The translations under genes were made by a program, and so were the position numbers. Below the pieces are notes generated by a model. That model saw only the letters and a list, made by a program, of their open reading frames with translations. It searched no databases and was not told where the DNA came from. Positions 1 through 9,897 of a DNA stretch of 64,000 nt are shown here, piece by piece. Location: the NCBI RefSeq assembly GCF_003667575.1, contig NZ_RCUY01000016.1, forward strand, positions 34,944 through 98,943, written 5' to 3'. The DNA comes from Mycetocola lacteus. Lineage in GTDB: Bacteria > Actinomycetota > Actinomycetes > Actinomycetales > Microbacteriaceae. Every line of letters begins with the position of its first letter. Positions within the stretch are counted from its first letter, which is position 1.

Positions 1-2560
1 GTTGCGGTGGCGGTGGCGTTTGCGTCGGCGGTAGCGGTGGCTGCCGCCTGCGGGTCGGCTGCGGCGTTGGCATCTGCCGCCGCGTTTGCATCCGTCGCGG
101 TGGTTGCGGTGGCTGCTGCCTCGGGGTCGGCCGTGGCCGTTCCGTTGGCGGCGGCATCGCTGGAGGCGTTGGTCGAGGCGGTGGCAATGGCGGCGGAGTT
201 TGCCGCTGCCGATGCGTTGCCCTGAGCCGCTGCCGAGGCAGCACCGTTGGTGTTCGCGGTGTTGTCGCCGTTGGCGGCGGCAGCTGCGGACACGTTAGCC
301 GACGAGTTCGCCGCGGTGGCCGAGGTTGCCGAGGCGTCCGAGGATGCCTGGGCGGTTGCGGCTGCCTGCGATGCGACGTTCGCGTTGGCGGTGGCTGCCG
401 TGGTGCCGGCGGCGCTGTTGTCGCCGTTGGCCGCAGCCTGAGCTGCTGCCTGAGCGGCGGCGGTGTTGTCGCCGTTGGCGGATGCCGATGCTGCTGCCGA
501 AGCGGCGGCGTTGGCGTTCACATCGGCGTCGGCGGTTGCGGTTGCCGCTGCGCCCGGGTCGGCGGTGGCCGTTCCGGTCGCGTCGGCGGTTGCGGTTGCG
601 GTTGCGTTAGCCGCGGGGTCGGCGGTAGCCGTTCCGGTGGCTGCCGCATCGGCGGTTGCCGCGGTGTTCGGGTTAGCCGCCGCATCGGCGGTTGCTGCTG
701 CCTGCGGGTCCGCTGCCGCGTTGGCACCGGCATCAGCCGTTGCGGTTGCGGTGGCGTTGGCATCCGCATCCGGGTTAGCCGCCGCGTTCGCTCCCGCATC
801 CGCGGTGGCGGTTGCGTTGGCGTCGGTGGTTGCCGTGGCGGTGGCTGCTGCCTGCGGGTCGGCGGTAGCCGTTCCATTGGCGGCGGCATCGCTGGAGGCG
901 TTGGTCGAGGCGGTGGCAATGGCGGCGGAGTTTGCCGCTGCCGATGCGTTGCCCTGAGCCGCTGCCGAGGCAGCACCGTTGGTGTTGGCGGTGTTATCGG
1001 CGTTGGCTGCTGCTTCCGCGGACACGTTGGCGGATGAGTTCGCCGCGGTGGTCGAGGTAGCCGAGGCATCCGAGGATGCCTGAGCGGTTGCAGCCGACTG
1101 CGCGGCGGCGGATGCGTCACCGTTGGCGGCGGCGGTAGCGCCGGAATTGCTGTCGCCGTCGGCCGCAGCCTGGGCCGCTGCCTGAGCACCGGCGTTGTTG
1201 TCACCATCGGCGGTGGCCGATGCCGATGCCGAAGCGGCGGCGTTGGCGTTCACGTTGGCGTCTGCGGTGGTGGCAGCATCGGCCGTGGCGGTTGCCGCTG
1301 CGCCCGGGTCGGCGGTGGCCGTTCCGGTTGCGTCGGCGGTTGCGGTGGCTGCCGCCTGCGGGTCGGCTGCCGCGTTCGGGTCAGCCGCCGCGTTGGCACC
1401 GGCATCAGCCGTTGCGGTGGCGTTGGCGTCCGCTGCCGGGTTGGCGTCCGCGTTCGCTCCCGCATCCGCGGTGGCGGTTGCGTTTGCGTCGGTGGTTGCC
1501 GTGGCGGTGGCTGCTGCCTGCGGGTCGGCGGTGGCCGTTCCGTTGGCGGCGGCGGTCGCGGACGCGTTCGCCGATGAGGTCGCCGTCGCGGCAGCCTGAG
1601 CGGCCGAGTTCGGGTTCGCATCGGCCGCGGCGGACGCGGTGCCGTTGGTGTCGGATGAGTTGTCAGCGTTCGACGCTGCCTGCGCGGACGCGATAGCGGC
1701 CGTGTCGGAGTTGGTCGAGGCGTTGTTTGACGCATCCGCGGTGGCGGCGGTCAGCGCGGCGGAGTTACCCGTCGCATCGGCTGCCGCGGAGGCGGTGCTG
1801 GTGGCATCCGCGAGTGCGGCCGCCTGGGCGGCTGCCTGAGCAACCGCGTTGTTGTTGCCGTCTGCGTTCGCCGAGGCCGAGGCGGATGCCGCGGCGTTGG
1901 TGTTCACGTTGGCATCCGCCGCCGTGTTAGCGGTTGCGGTTGCACCCGGGTCAGCCGCGGCATCTGCCGTGGCGGCAGCCTGCGGGTCGGCGGTTGCGGT
2001 TGCGTTGGCGTCGGTGGTTGCCGTGGCGGTTGCTGCTGCCTGCGGGTCGGCGGTGGCCGTTCCGTTGGCGGCGGCGTTGGTGGACGCGTCCGAGGACGAG
2101 CTCGCGTTGGCGGCTACCGAGGCGGCTGCTCCGGAGTTTCCGTTGGCGGCAGCCGAACCATTGGCGGCGCTGTCGCTGTTTCCGTTGGCGTCGGCAGCAC
2201 CGACGGCCGAGGCGTTAGCCGACGAGTTCGCGGCGGTCGTCGAGTCGGCCGAGGCACCGGTGGATGCCTGGGCGTTCGCGGCGGACTGCGAAGCAGCGTT
2301 GGCGTTCGGGTTGGCTGCTGCCGACCCTGCCGCGGTGTTGTCGCCGTTGGCTGCGGCCTGAGCTGCTGCCTCTGCGCGGGCGGTGTTGTCGCCGTTGGCT
2401 GCTGCGGAGGCGGCGGCCGATGCCGATGCGTTCACGTTGGCATCCGCGGTGGCGGCTGCGTTGGTGTTGGCGGTGGCAGTGGGATCAGCCGCGGCGTTGG
2501 CATCCGCGGCCGCGTTGGCGTTAGCCGTTGCGTCGGCCCCACCGGGATCATCTGCGGCTA
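1..2560 (-). repeat. Degenerate Ala-codon repeat array with near-identical long direct repeats
   Basis: This region encodes the low-complexity tail of the surface protein. Roughly 150 bp near 109-256 recurs almost unchanged near 841-988, an offset of 732 bp (244 codons). Shorter copies of the same block occur near 1509 and 2031. Spacings are multiples of three, so copies can be gained or lost without breaking the frame. Codons are mostly GCN, AAC, GAC and ACC. Confidence 0.8.
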
Positions 2561-4214
2561 CACGGACGCTCGAGGAGGCGAACCCGATCGAGGCCACGTT
2601 CCCCAGGATAGGAAGAAGGGAAACGCCCAGGGCCCGCACAGTACGCGAGTTGGTCCCCAAATCGCCGGTACCGTTGATCGGGGCAACAGTCGGCTGTTCG
2701 TTGAGACGAATAGCCACGACCTGGTTGAGGACACCACGCAGAATCGGGTCCAGCGCTGCGGTAACCGGAGTCACCAGCGCCTGAACCAGCGGGGTCAGCG
2801 CCGGACCGATAGCGGTGATCGTGGCACGAAGGGCCAGGCCCAGGGTGCCACTGAGCAGCGGGGCGATGCCACCCAGCACGGCGTTGATGATCGGCTGCAG
2901 GAGGGGGCCGATCGGAAGGATTCCGGCCAGAGCCAGAGAGGACACGTCAATGGTCAGAGGCGTGGGGTCCAGGCCACTCAGCTGCGCCAGCGAACCCTTG
3001 ATCTTGATTCCTCCGGTGAGCGCACATCCGACGATCGGAACACACGCGCCCTGAACGTTCAGGGACAGGGTGACCGAAAGAGCGTTGATCGTTTCCAGAG
3101 TCAGCTCGGTTACCCGCTGCGTGATCCCGGCGATGGTGTTGGTGACACCGGTGACAATGGCGTTGATCACCGCAGCCGAGAGTAGCTCGGTGTTCGGGGG
3201 CAGGTTGTTGATGTCGCGGCCGTCCAAATCACGAACGAGCTTGGCGAGGTCAACGCTGATCGCGCCGGTCCCCACATTCAGTGTGACCGCCCCACTGGTA
3301 ATTGGCTGGGCAATGAGCTTCTGCACAACCGTGGCACCCACGGTGTCCAAGCCTGCGATCTCTGCGGTCGGTTCGCCGACGACCCGAAGCACACCGACGT
3401 TCACCCCGGCGATGGTTCCCAGGTTGAGCGTATTGATGACAGTGGCGATCCCGGCGAGCAGATTGGTCACTGCGCCACCGGGGCCCACTAGTGAGTTCAG
3501 CGTGTTCGTCGTTGTCTGTACGGTGGTACCAATGGAGGTGGTTACGCCACCGACCAGCGGGCTACGCAGCTGCAGACCCAGCTGGCTCAGCGCGTACTGG
3601 CTCGACGTGGTGGCCGGGCCGGTAGCCTCGATCCGCGAGGCGAGGGCACCAATTTCCAGTCGCGCCTGGTCCAGAACCGTGTCGGTGAGACCGGTGACCT
3701 GGAGCTGGCTGAACAGTCGGTGCAGGTCAACGTAGGCCGGAGTCAGGGTGGAGCCATTGCCGCCGCTGACCGCCAGGCTCCCGTCGGCCTGGATCAGGCC
3801 GGAGGAGGCGATCGCATTGGTGGCGGACGGTGCCGAGGCAAAACCGCGCAGGGTTCCAAGCTGGCCCAGGTCAATGAGGCCGGTACCGGGTGGGCCAATC
3901 AGCGGAAGCTGAAGCGAACCTAGGCCGACGTTGATGGCACCGAGCGCCCCCACATTCAGGGCTTGGGTGTTGGCGGCCGGTGCCGACGGGTTACCCGCGA
4001 CGGCTGTGCCGAGATCCGCAAGCGGAATCGCGGAGTTGAAGAGTCCGCTGCGCAGGAACTGGCCCTGCGCCTCGGAGGCATCATTGGGAAGCGCAACCGC
4101 TGCGTTCCCAATCGGGACCGCGATGAGCGCCCCTAGGGCAACCCCCGCGGTGGCTGTCAGGAGCCGGTTGCGCGATCGGCGCTTCTTCCAGCTCGGTGGT
4201 GCATTTGTTCTCAT
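1..4214 (-). CDS. Ala-rich repetitive surface protein, choice-of-anchor G-like (C-terminus outside window)
   Basis: A minus-strand frame opens at ATG 4214 behind an AAGGGG ribosome site and stays open to the left edge, so about 1,400 codons are visible and the end is missing. The N-terminus has a basic stretch, then a hydrophobic signal-like segment (residues about 15-35). Residues 35-545 are a secreted-type region rich in Val, Leu, Ile, Asn and Gly. From about residue 550 (below position 2560) the protein is almost only Ala, Asn, Asp, Thr, Ser and Gly, in motifs such as ANADAT, GNSD and ADPQAAAT. The N-terminal half resembles the actinobacterial 'choice-of-anchor G' proteins, which normally end in a sorting signal; that end is not visible. 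Family assignment is inference; secretion and repeat character are seen directly. Confidence 0.75.
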   Translation of the reverse strand, partial: MRTNAPPSWKKRRSRNRLLTATAGVALGALIAVPIGNAAVALPNDASEAQGQFLRSGLFNSAIPLADLGTAVAGNPSAPAANTQALNVGALGAINVGLGSLQLPLIGPPGTGLIDLGQLGTLRGFASAPSATNAIASSGLIQADGSLAVSGGNGSTLTPAYVDLHRLFSQLQVTGLTDTVLDQARLEIGALASRIEATGPATTSSQYALSQLGLQLRSPLVGGVTTSIGTTVQTTTNTLNSLVGPGGAVTNLLAGIATVINTLNLGTIAGVNVGVLRVVGEPTAEIAGLDTVGATVVQKLIAQPITSGAVTLNVGTGAISVDLAKLVRDLDGRDINNLPPNTELLSAAVINAIVTGVTNTIAGITQRVTELTLETINALSVTLSLNVQGACVPIVGCALTGGIKIKGSLAQLSGLDPTPLTIDVSSLALAGILPIGPLLQPIINAVLGGIAPLLSGTLGLALRATITAIGPALTPLVQALVTPVTAALDPILRGVLNQVVAIRLNEQPTVAPINGTGDLGTNSRTVRALGVSLLPILGNVASIGFASSSVRVAADDPGGADATANANAAADANAAADPTATANTNAAATADANVNASASAAASAAANGDNTARAEAAAQAAANGDNTAAGSAAANPNANAASQSAANAQASTGASADSTTAANSSANASAVGAADANGNSDSAANGSAAANGNSGAAASVAANASSSSDASTNAAANGTATADPQAAATATATTDANATATADPQAAATADAAADPGATATANTAADANVNTNAAASASASANADGNNNAVAQAAAQAAALADATSTASAAADATGNSAALTAATADASNNASTNSDTAAIASAQAASNADNSSDTNGTASAAADANPNSAAQAAATATSSANASATAAANGTATADPQAAATATATTDANATATADAGANADANPAADANATATADAGANAAADPNAAADPQAAATATADATGTATADPGAAATATADAATTADANVNANAAASASASATADGDNNAGAQAAAQAAADGDSNSGATAAANGDASAAAQSAATAQASSDASATSTTAANSSANVSAEAAANADNTANTNGAASAAAQGNASAAANSAAIATASTNASSDAAANGTATADPQAAATATATTDANATATADAGANAAANPDADANATATATADAGANAAADPQAAATADAAANPNTAATADAAATGTATADPAANATATATADATGTATADPGAAATATADADVNANAAASAAASASANGDNTAAAQAAAQAAANGDNSAAGTTAATANANVASQAAATAQASSDASATSATAANSSANVSAAAAANGDNTANTNGAASAAAQGNASAAANSAAIATASTNASSDAAANGTATADPEAAATATTATDANAAADANAAADPQAAATATADANATATA

Positions 4215-4588
4215 CGAAGAATCCCCTTATTCGGATGAACGGTGACGCACGCGTACCCGCGCACGTGCGGACAGGCTAGCAATCTGCAAATTGGGCGTCC
4301 AGGGGGTCCCCCGGGTGGGGGACCGGGTGAAAAAACGGGTGAAAAACCGCGAGATTATCGCGTGGTGATTAGGAAATGCGCGTGTCACACACGGATGGCG
4401 CCCCCCGACTTGGGGCGATTTTTTCGCGCCCGTTTGCCACCCCGTGTCACGTTTCTGGCTCCGATGTTTCGCAACATTACGCCGCGTCAAAAACCGGGCA
4501 ATTGCGGGGTTTTTGCGGGGATGTGGCCCAGTCGGGGGTCGGAAGACACCCGAAGGATCCGCCTCCACTCGAACGCGGCGGTGCGGCC
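4215..4588. other. Divergent intergenic region
   Basis: This stretch separates the leftward surface-protein gene from the rightward oxidoreductase. It is locally A/T-richer than the coding DNA and contains one terminator-like hairpin (4399-4425). I see no convincing ORF in it. It should hold the surface-protein promoter, which I cannot pinpoint. Confidence 0.6.
4399..4425 (+). terminator. Orphan rho-independent-like hairpin
   Basis: CGCCCC (4399-4404) pairs with GGGGCG (4412-4417) and is followed by a run of T. It points rightward, but no rightward gene lies upstream, so either it ends an unrecognised short transcript or it is chance. Confidence 0.35.
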
Positions 4589-4594
4589 TAGACT
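4589..4594 (+). promoter_or_regulatory. -10 element, leaderless start for 4601 gene
   Basis: TAGACT lies exactly 6 nt before the ATG at 4601, so transcription would begin at or next to the start codon. No ribosome site precedes that ATG. Confidence 0.6.
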
Positions 4595-4600
4595 GGCCCC

Positions 4601-6061
4601 ATGACATCGGCGGCAATCATCGGAAGTGGCCCCAACGGACTCGCGGCGGCGGTGACCCTGGCGCGGGCCGGGCTTGCGGTCACCGTGTTTGAGGCCGCGG
4701 ATACCCCCGGCGGCGGGTGCCGCACCGAGGAACTGACCCTTCCCGGGTTCTGGCACGACTGGGGTTCCGCGGTGCACCCGATGGCGATGACCTCCCCGTT
4801 TTTTCAGGCTTTTGGACTGACCGAGCGGGTCCCCTATGCGATACCCGAGATCTCCTATGCCCACGCGCTGGAGCCGGGCACCATCGGGGTGGCGTACCGA
4901 GATTTGAACCGCACGGTGGCCGAATTGGGTGGCGATGGCGCACGCTGGCGACGAATCTTTGCCCCACTGGTCTCCCGGCTGGAGCCCGTCGCCAATCTGA
5001 TCTCGGCACCGCTGGGAAATGCGCCCGCCCATCCGATCCTGGCGACCCGGCTGGGGCTCGCGGTCTTGGCCGCCTCGCCGCTGGGGGAGGCGAGTGTGGG
5101 TTTGCGTTCGGAGGTTGCCCGAGCGATGTTCGCCGGTGTCGCGGCGCACGGCATCGGAAACATTCGCTCGCTCGCGCTGAGCGCCGTGGGGCTGATCCTC
5201 GCTGCGCACGCCCACGGCCCCCGCGGGTGGCCGGTTCCGATCGGTGGTGCCGGTGCGGTGACCGCCGCGCTTCTGGCCGACCTCGAGGCGCACGGTGGGC
5301 GCGTGCTCACCGGCACCCGGATCACCCATGCGGATGAGCTGCGCGGCTCCGACGCCATCATCTTTGATACCTCTGCTCGCGATCTCGCGCACATCGCCGG
5401 TGATGTGCTGCCCGAGAAATATCGGAAGAGCCTGCGCTCATTCCGTTACGGGAATGGTTCGGCCAAGGTGGACTTCGCGCTCTCGGAGCCAGTGCCCTGG
5501 CTGGATTCCGCCCTCAGGGAGGCACCTACCGTGCATCTGGGAGAGAGCGCCCGCAGCATCGCTCGTACCGAGAATGCGGTGACGCGTGGAAATATGTCGG
5601 ATCAGCCATATGTGCTGATCACGCAGCCCTCGATCGTGGATCCCGGTCGCGCCCCCGAGGGGAAGGCGGTGCTCTGGGCCTATGTTCATGTGCCCGCGGG
5701 AAGCACGTTGGACCCAACCGAGATCATCATCGCGCGGATCGAAAAGTATGCCCCGGGGTTCCGGGACACCATCCTGGCGAGTGTGCACACCAGCGCCGCC
5801 CAGGTGGAGGAACGCAATCCCAGCATGGTCGGCGGAGACATCGGAACCGGGGCCACCGATCTGCCGCAGCTCCTGGCTCGTCCGGTGCTGGCACGCGAAC
5901 CCTGGCGGACTCCGGTGCCCGGGCTGTATCTCGGCTCAGCCTCGGTCCCGCCGGGGCCCGGCGTGCATGGGCGGGGCGGTTTTGCTGCCGCCGGCGCCGC
6001 CCTGGCGGACCTGGGAATCCCCCTCCCGGACCTGGGATTTGGCTCGGGGCGAACGGCCTAG
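4601..6061 (+). CDS. FAD-dependent oxidoreductase, phytoene desaturase-like
   Basis: The 486-residue protein starts with a Rossmann dinucleotide fold (IIGSGPNGLAAA, residues 5-16, then an acidic end of strand 2 at E31) and a conserved GGGCRTEE segment that fits FAD binding. The C-terminus has the second FAD signature (PGLYLGSASVPPGPG, then HGRGGFAAAGAAL) typical of CrtI-like amine oxidase/desaturase flavoproteins. No carotenoid synthesis genes lie beside it, so the substrate is unknown. It is monocistronic or cotranscribed with dnaX 58 bp downstream, although dnaX has its own -10 element. There is no ribosome site at the start, consistent with a leaderless message. Confidence 0.85.
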   Translation: MTSAAIIGSGPNGLAAAVTLARAGLAVTVFEAADTPGGGCRTEELTLPGFWHDWGSAVHPMAMTSPFFQAFGLTERVPYAIPEISYAHALEPGTIGVAYRDLNRTVAELGGDGARWRRIFAPLVSRLEPVANLISAPLGNAPAHPILATRLGLAVLAASPLGEASVGLRSEVARAMFAGVAAHGIGNIRSLALSAVGLILAAHAHGPRGWPVPIGGAGAVTAALLADLEAHGGRVLTGTRITHADELRGSDAIIFDTSARDLAHIAGDVLPEKYRKSLRSFRYGNGSAKVDFALSEPVPWLDSALREAPTVHLGESARSIARTENAVTRGNMSDQPYVLITQPSIVDPGRAPEGKAVLWAYVHVPAGSTLDPTEIIIARIEKYAPGFRDTILASVHTSAAQVEERNPSMVGGDIGTGATDLPQLLARPVLAREPWRTPVPGLYLGSASVPPGPGVHGRGGFAAAGAALADLGIPLPDLGFGSGRTA

Positions 6062-6107
6062 ATCCGGAAATCCCGTTCCGGGGCTGGGATGGTCGGTGGT
6101 CCCCGAT

Positions 6108-6113
6108 TAGACT
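6108..6113 (+). promoter_or_regulatory. -10 element, leaderless start for dnaX
   Basis: TAGACT is followed by 6 nt and then the GTG start at 6120. This is the same arrangement as at 4589. Confidence 0.6.
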
Positions 6114-6119
6114 GGGCAG

Positions 6120-9100
6120 GTGGTTACCGCTCTCTATCGCCGTTATCGGCCAGAATCTTTTGCCGAACTGATCGGTCAGTCTCAGGTGACCGATCCGCTG
6201 ATGACGGCGCTGCGCACCAACCGCGTCAACCATGCCTACCTCTTCTCGGGTCCGCGTGGGTGTGGAAAGACCACTTCGGCCCGCATCCTGGCGCGCTGCC
6301 TCAACTGCGCCGAGGGTCCCACCGATACCCCCTGTGGCGTGTGCCCGAGCTGTGTGGAGCTCAGCCGTGACGGCGGCGGTTCGCTCGACGTGGTCGAGAT
6401 CGACGCCGCGAGCCACGGTGGCGTCGAGGACGCTCGAGACCTGCGCGAGCGTGCCGTGTTTGCCCCGGCTCGCGACCGCTTCAAGATTTTCATCCTGGAC
6501 GAGGCCCACATGGTCACGGCCAACGGCTTCAACGCGCTGCTCAAGATCGTGGAGGAGCCGCCGGAGCACGTGAAGTTCATCTTCGCGACCACTGAGCCCG
6601 ATAAGGTCATCGGCACGATCCGCTCGCGCACCCACCACTATCCCTTCCGGCTGATCCCGCCGGCGCAGATGCTGGAGTACGTCGAGTCGCTGTGTGCCTC
6701 GGAGAAGATCGCGACCGAGCCCGGCGTGCTGCCGCTCGTGGTGCGCGCGGGAGGAGGTTCGGCGCGAGACACCCTGTCCCTGCTGGACCAGCTGATCGCC
6801 GGATCCGAAAACGACACGGTGTCGTATGAGCGAGCCGTGGCGCTGCTGGGGTTCACCCATGGCGCGCTGCTGGATGAGGCAGTGGATGCGCTGTCCCAGC
6901 GCGATTCGGCCGCGGCCTTTGCCGCCGTGGACCGGGTAATCCAGACCGGTCAGGACCCACGTCGATTTGTGGACGACCTGCTGGAGCGCCTCCGCGACCT
7001 GATCGTGGTGGGCGCTAGCGGAGACGCCGCCGCCTCGGTGCTGCGTGGGGTTCCCCAGGAGGATCTGGACCGGATGGCCGTGCAGGCGGCCGCATTTGGT
7101 CCCGCCGCCCTGAGCCGGACGGCCGATATCGTCAACGATGCACTGGGCGAGATGGTGGGGGCTTCGGCCCCGCGCCTGCACCTGGAACTGTTGGTGGCGC
7201 GCGTGCTGGTCCCCGGATCGGATGACAGCGAGCGCGGTGCCCTGGCTCGGGTCGAACGCCTCGAACGCCAGATCGTGACCGGTGGCGCACTGCTCTCGGG
7301 CGCGTCCATTGCGGATGTGCCCGGCGTGGGCGATCCGGCAACCGCGGGCCTCAGCGGTGCCGACCTGGCTCGTGCCGCGGGCAAGCGCCCGGCCGCGCAG
7401 ACCCCGGCCGCACCCGCGGTGGCGCAGGCCTCGGCCGTGAGCGCTCCCGAACCGCGGGCGGCATCGGTGCCCGCAGCACAGGCGGTGCCCACGAGCGCAG
7501 ATTCCGCAGCCCTCGTACCCGCGACCTCGACAGCCGCGACGTCGACGCCCGCAACCCCTGCCCCGGCAAGCTCGGCTGCGGCAGCCACCTCCGCGTGGTC
7601 CACCGCGAACATCGGTCAGGGCGCGTCATCGGCCCCCGCCAACACCCCGGCGTCCCGTACCGACACGGCACCGGAGAGCGTGGCCCCCGAGACCGCCGCC
7701 CCGGCACCCCAGACCTCGGCCGCAAACGTCGCCCCCGCGCCGCGGGACCCCAACCGTCCCCTCGACTTTGCCCAGGTCCGTGATGCCTGGCCCGAAGTCT
7801 TGGACCACCTGGCGGCGGGCAAGCGGGCATCCTGGATGGTCGCCAGTACCGCGACCGTGCGGGCGTTTGAGAACGACGTACTGACCCTCAGCTTCCCCAG
7901 CCAGCTCGACGCCGAGGGATTCCGTCAGCCGGCACCCAACGGTGAGGGCGTGAGCGCACACGTGCGCGCCTCGATCCTCGCGGTGCTCGGGGTGACGGTG
8001 AAGTTCATCGCCCGAATCGACGCGTCCCCGGCCCCCACGGTGATCCCGCCGGCCGTCATTCCGCCGGCCGTGATTCCGCCGGCGTCCGCGCCCGCCGCTC
8101 AGGACTCAACGGTGTCGGACTCAACGGTGTCGGATTCGACGGTGTCCGCCTCGACCGCCCCGGTTCCCCCGGCAGTCGAATCCTCGGATGCGGCGACGGA
8201 CGGCCCCGGCCGCTCGGCTGGCTACGCCGCGGCGCCCACAAAAACCAACCCCGCCCCGGTCGCCGAGGCGCCTATTCCGGCACCGACTGCACCGTCTGCA
8301 CCGACTGCGCCGAGCACCTCCGACGCTCCGGCAGCCGAGAGCGCCGCGTCGGCCCCCGCGGCACCCGAGATGGTTCTGCCGGATGGGCTCACGCTGGGTC
8401 CGGCGGCAACCGGCTGGGCCGTGGCGGCGATCCCTGGATCCGCTCCCGCCACGACGCCCGCGGCCCCCGCCGCAGCCCCCGCCGCGGCACCGCGAGCTGC
8501 CGCTGCGGCACCGCCTGCTGACCCCGCGCCCGTCCAGGAACGCCCCGCCACCGCCGCCCCGGCGGCCGGTGCGATGGATGCCGAGGACATCCCGTTCCCT
8601 GACGATAATGATGCCCCACCCGCGGATGACGAACCGCCGTTCCCGGATCCCGGTGGCGGCTTTGGTGGACCCCGCGGACCCCGCGGCACCCAGCCCGGTG
8701 GGGGTCAGCCCGGAAACAACCAGCCCGGCGGCAATCAGCCCGCCGCCTGGGCCCCGGCCGCAGTGATTCCGCCGGCCGCCGCGATCCCCCCGGGTGCGGC
8801 CATCCCCCCGGGTGCCGCGATCCCGCCGGGTGCCACCAACCGCGCCCCGGCAGCACCGGGCCGCTTCGCCGCGCTGTACAGCGACAACGCCCCCGCGGAG
8901 CCCGCCCTAGGTGGCCCCAACGCCGCCACCACTACCGCCACCCCCACCCCAGCCACCGCATCGCAGGGTGCACAGGCCGAGGCCTCCGCGCCCTCCATTC
9001 CGGCCGTAGATCGGCCGCTCGATGAGGGCTCGGACCCGCACCCGCCGACGCCGTCACCCGCCCCCGCGGAGGCCACCGCGCCGCCTCGTGAGGCCCCCAC

Positions 9101-9227
9101 CGCAACCGCGCGGTTTGCTCCGTCCTCGGGAAACCGCTACGGTGAGGCCGTTGTCCGCGAAATTCTCGGCGCGGTTTTCCTGGAGGAACAGGCCTATATT
9201 CCGGCCACCCGCTTCGACCGCGGATAA
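6120..9227 (+). CDS. dnaX: DNA polymerase III subunit gamma/tau
   Basis: This is the clamp-loader ATPase of the replicase. Walker A is GPRGCGKT at residues 44-51, the DEAH Walker B is at 127-130, and a four-Cys zinc module lies between them (C63, C72, C75, C78). Domains I-III occupy roughly residues 1-370. Then follows a long Ala/Pro/Thr-rich linker with tandem motifs (IPPAV and DSTVS repeats near 650, IPPGA repeats near 890), a DnaA/DnaX-like tau segment (about 540-640), and a conserved C-terminal helix ending in ATRFDRG. At 1,035 residues it is long for the family because of the linker. I see no A-rich slippery site that would make a short gamma form. recR follows 57 bp later, a common pairing. 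Confidence 0.97.
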   Translation: MVTALYRRYRPESFAELIGQSQVTDPLMTALRTNRVNHAYLFSGPRGCGKTTSARILARCLNCAEGPTDTPCGVCPSCVELSRDGGGSLDVVEIDAASHGGVEDARDLRERAVFAPARDRFKIFILDEAHMVTANGFNALLKIVEEPPEHVKFIFATTEPDKVIGTIRSRTHHYPFRLIPPAQMLEYVESLCASEKIATEPGVLPLVVRAGGGSARDTLSLLDQLIAGSENDTVSYERAVALLGFTHGALLDEAVDALSQRDSAAAFAAVDRVIQTGQDPRRFVDDLLERLRDLIVVGASGDAAASVLRGVPQEDLDRMAVQAAAFGPAALSRTADIVNDALGEMVGASAPRLHLELLVARVLVPGSDDSERGALARVERLERQIVTGGALLSGASIADVPGVGDPATAGLSGADLARAAGKRPAAQTPAAPAVAQASAVSAPEPRAASVPAAQAVPTSADSAALVPATSTAATSTPATPAPASSAAAATSAWSTANIGQGASSAPANTPASRTDTAPESVAPETAAPAPQTSAANVAPAPRDPNRPLDFAQVRDAWPEVLDHLAAGKRASWMVASTATVRAFENDVLTLSFPSQLDAEGFRQPAPNGEGVSAHVRASILAVLGVTVKFIARIDASPAPTVIPPAVIPPAVIPPASAPAAQDSTVSDSTVSDSTVSASTAPVPPAVESSDAATDGPGRSAGYAAAPTKTNPAPVAEAPIPAPTAPSAPTAPSTSDAPAAESAASAPAAPEMVLPDGLTLGPAATGWAVAAIPGSAPATTPAAPAAAPAAAPRAAAAAPPADPAPVQERPATAAPAAGAMDAEDIPFPDDNDAPPADDEPPFPDPGGGFGGPRGPRGTQPGGGQPGNNQPGGNQPAAWAPAAVIPPAAAIPPGAAIPPGAAIPPGATNRAPAAPGRFAALYSDNAPAEPALGGPNAATTTATPTPATASQGAQAEASAPSIPAVDRPLDEGSDPHPPTPSPAPAEATAPPREAPTATARFAPSSGNRYGEAVVREILGAVFLEEQAYIPATRFDRG

Positions 9228-9284
9228 CATCCGGTACCACACCGGAAAACGGCACGGCTTGCCCGTGCGGAGATAAGGAACCAC

Positions 9285-9881
9285 ATGTACGAGGGAATTG
9301 TTCAGGAACTGATCGATGAGTTCGGTCGCCTGCCCGGAATCGGTCCCAAGTCTGCCCAGCGCATCGCGTTCCACATCCTGCAGACCGAGAGTGTCGACGT
9401 GGCTCGACTGTCCGAAATCCTCGGTCAGATCCGCACCCGCGTGCACTTCTGCGAAATCTGTGGCAACGTCGCCGAGCAGGAAACCTGCTCGATCTGCCGC
9501 GATCCGCGCCGTAACCAAACCCTGATCTGTGTGGTGGAGGAAGCCAAGGACGTGGTGGCCATCGAGCGCACCCGTGAGTTCCGTGGTCTCTACCATGTGC
9601 TCGGCGGCGCGATCAGCCCCATCGACGGTATCGGCCCGGATGATCTCCGGATTCGGCAGCTCATGCAGCGCCTGGCCGATGGAACCGTCACCGAGGTGAT
9701 CCTCGCCACCGACCCGAACCTTGAGGGGGAGGCTACCGCCACCTACCTCAGCCGTTTGCTCACCACCCTGGAGGTTAAGGTTACCCGCCTCGCCTCGGGC
9801 CTGCCGGTGGGCGGCGACCTCGAATACGCCGATGAGATAACCCTCGGTCGCGCGTTTGAGGGTCGCACCGTCATTGGCTAG
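9285..9881 (+). CDS. recR: Recombination mediator RecR
   Basis: The 198-residue protein acts in the RecFOR pathway, loading RecA at gaps. It has an N-terminal helix-hairpin-helix ([12 protein letters not shown], residues 15-26), a four-Cys zinc finger (C56, C59, C68, C71) and a Toprim domain starting at ICVVEE with the [11 protein letters not shown] motif. Length and order match the family. The start ATG follows an AAGGAA site. It lies directly downstream of dnaX, as in many bacteria. Confidence 0.98.
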   Translation: MYEGIVQELIDEFGRLPGIGPKSAQRIAFHILQTESVDVARLSEILGQIRTRVHFCEICGNVAEQETCSICRDPRRNQTLICVVEEAKDVVAIERTREFRGLYHVLGGAISPIDGIGPDDLRIRQLMQRLADGTVTEVILATDPNLEGEATATYLSRLLTTLEVKVTRLASGLPVGGDLEYADEITLGRAFEGRTVIG

Positions 9882-9897
9882 ATCCCGCCGCATGAGT

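Noticed and set aside
7..2361. Plus-strand ORFs of Ala/Val and Arg/Pro-rich proteins through the first 2.4 kb
   Set aside because: They are shadows of the Ala-codon repeats of the minus-strand gene and have no start signals or family features.
1..2560. CRISPR-like array in the repeat region
   Set aside because: The repeats are codon-phased and irregular, without constant repeat and unique spacer lengths, and lie inside an open frame.
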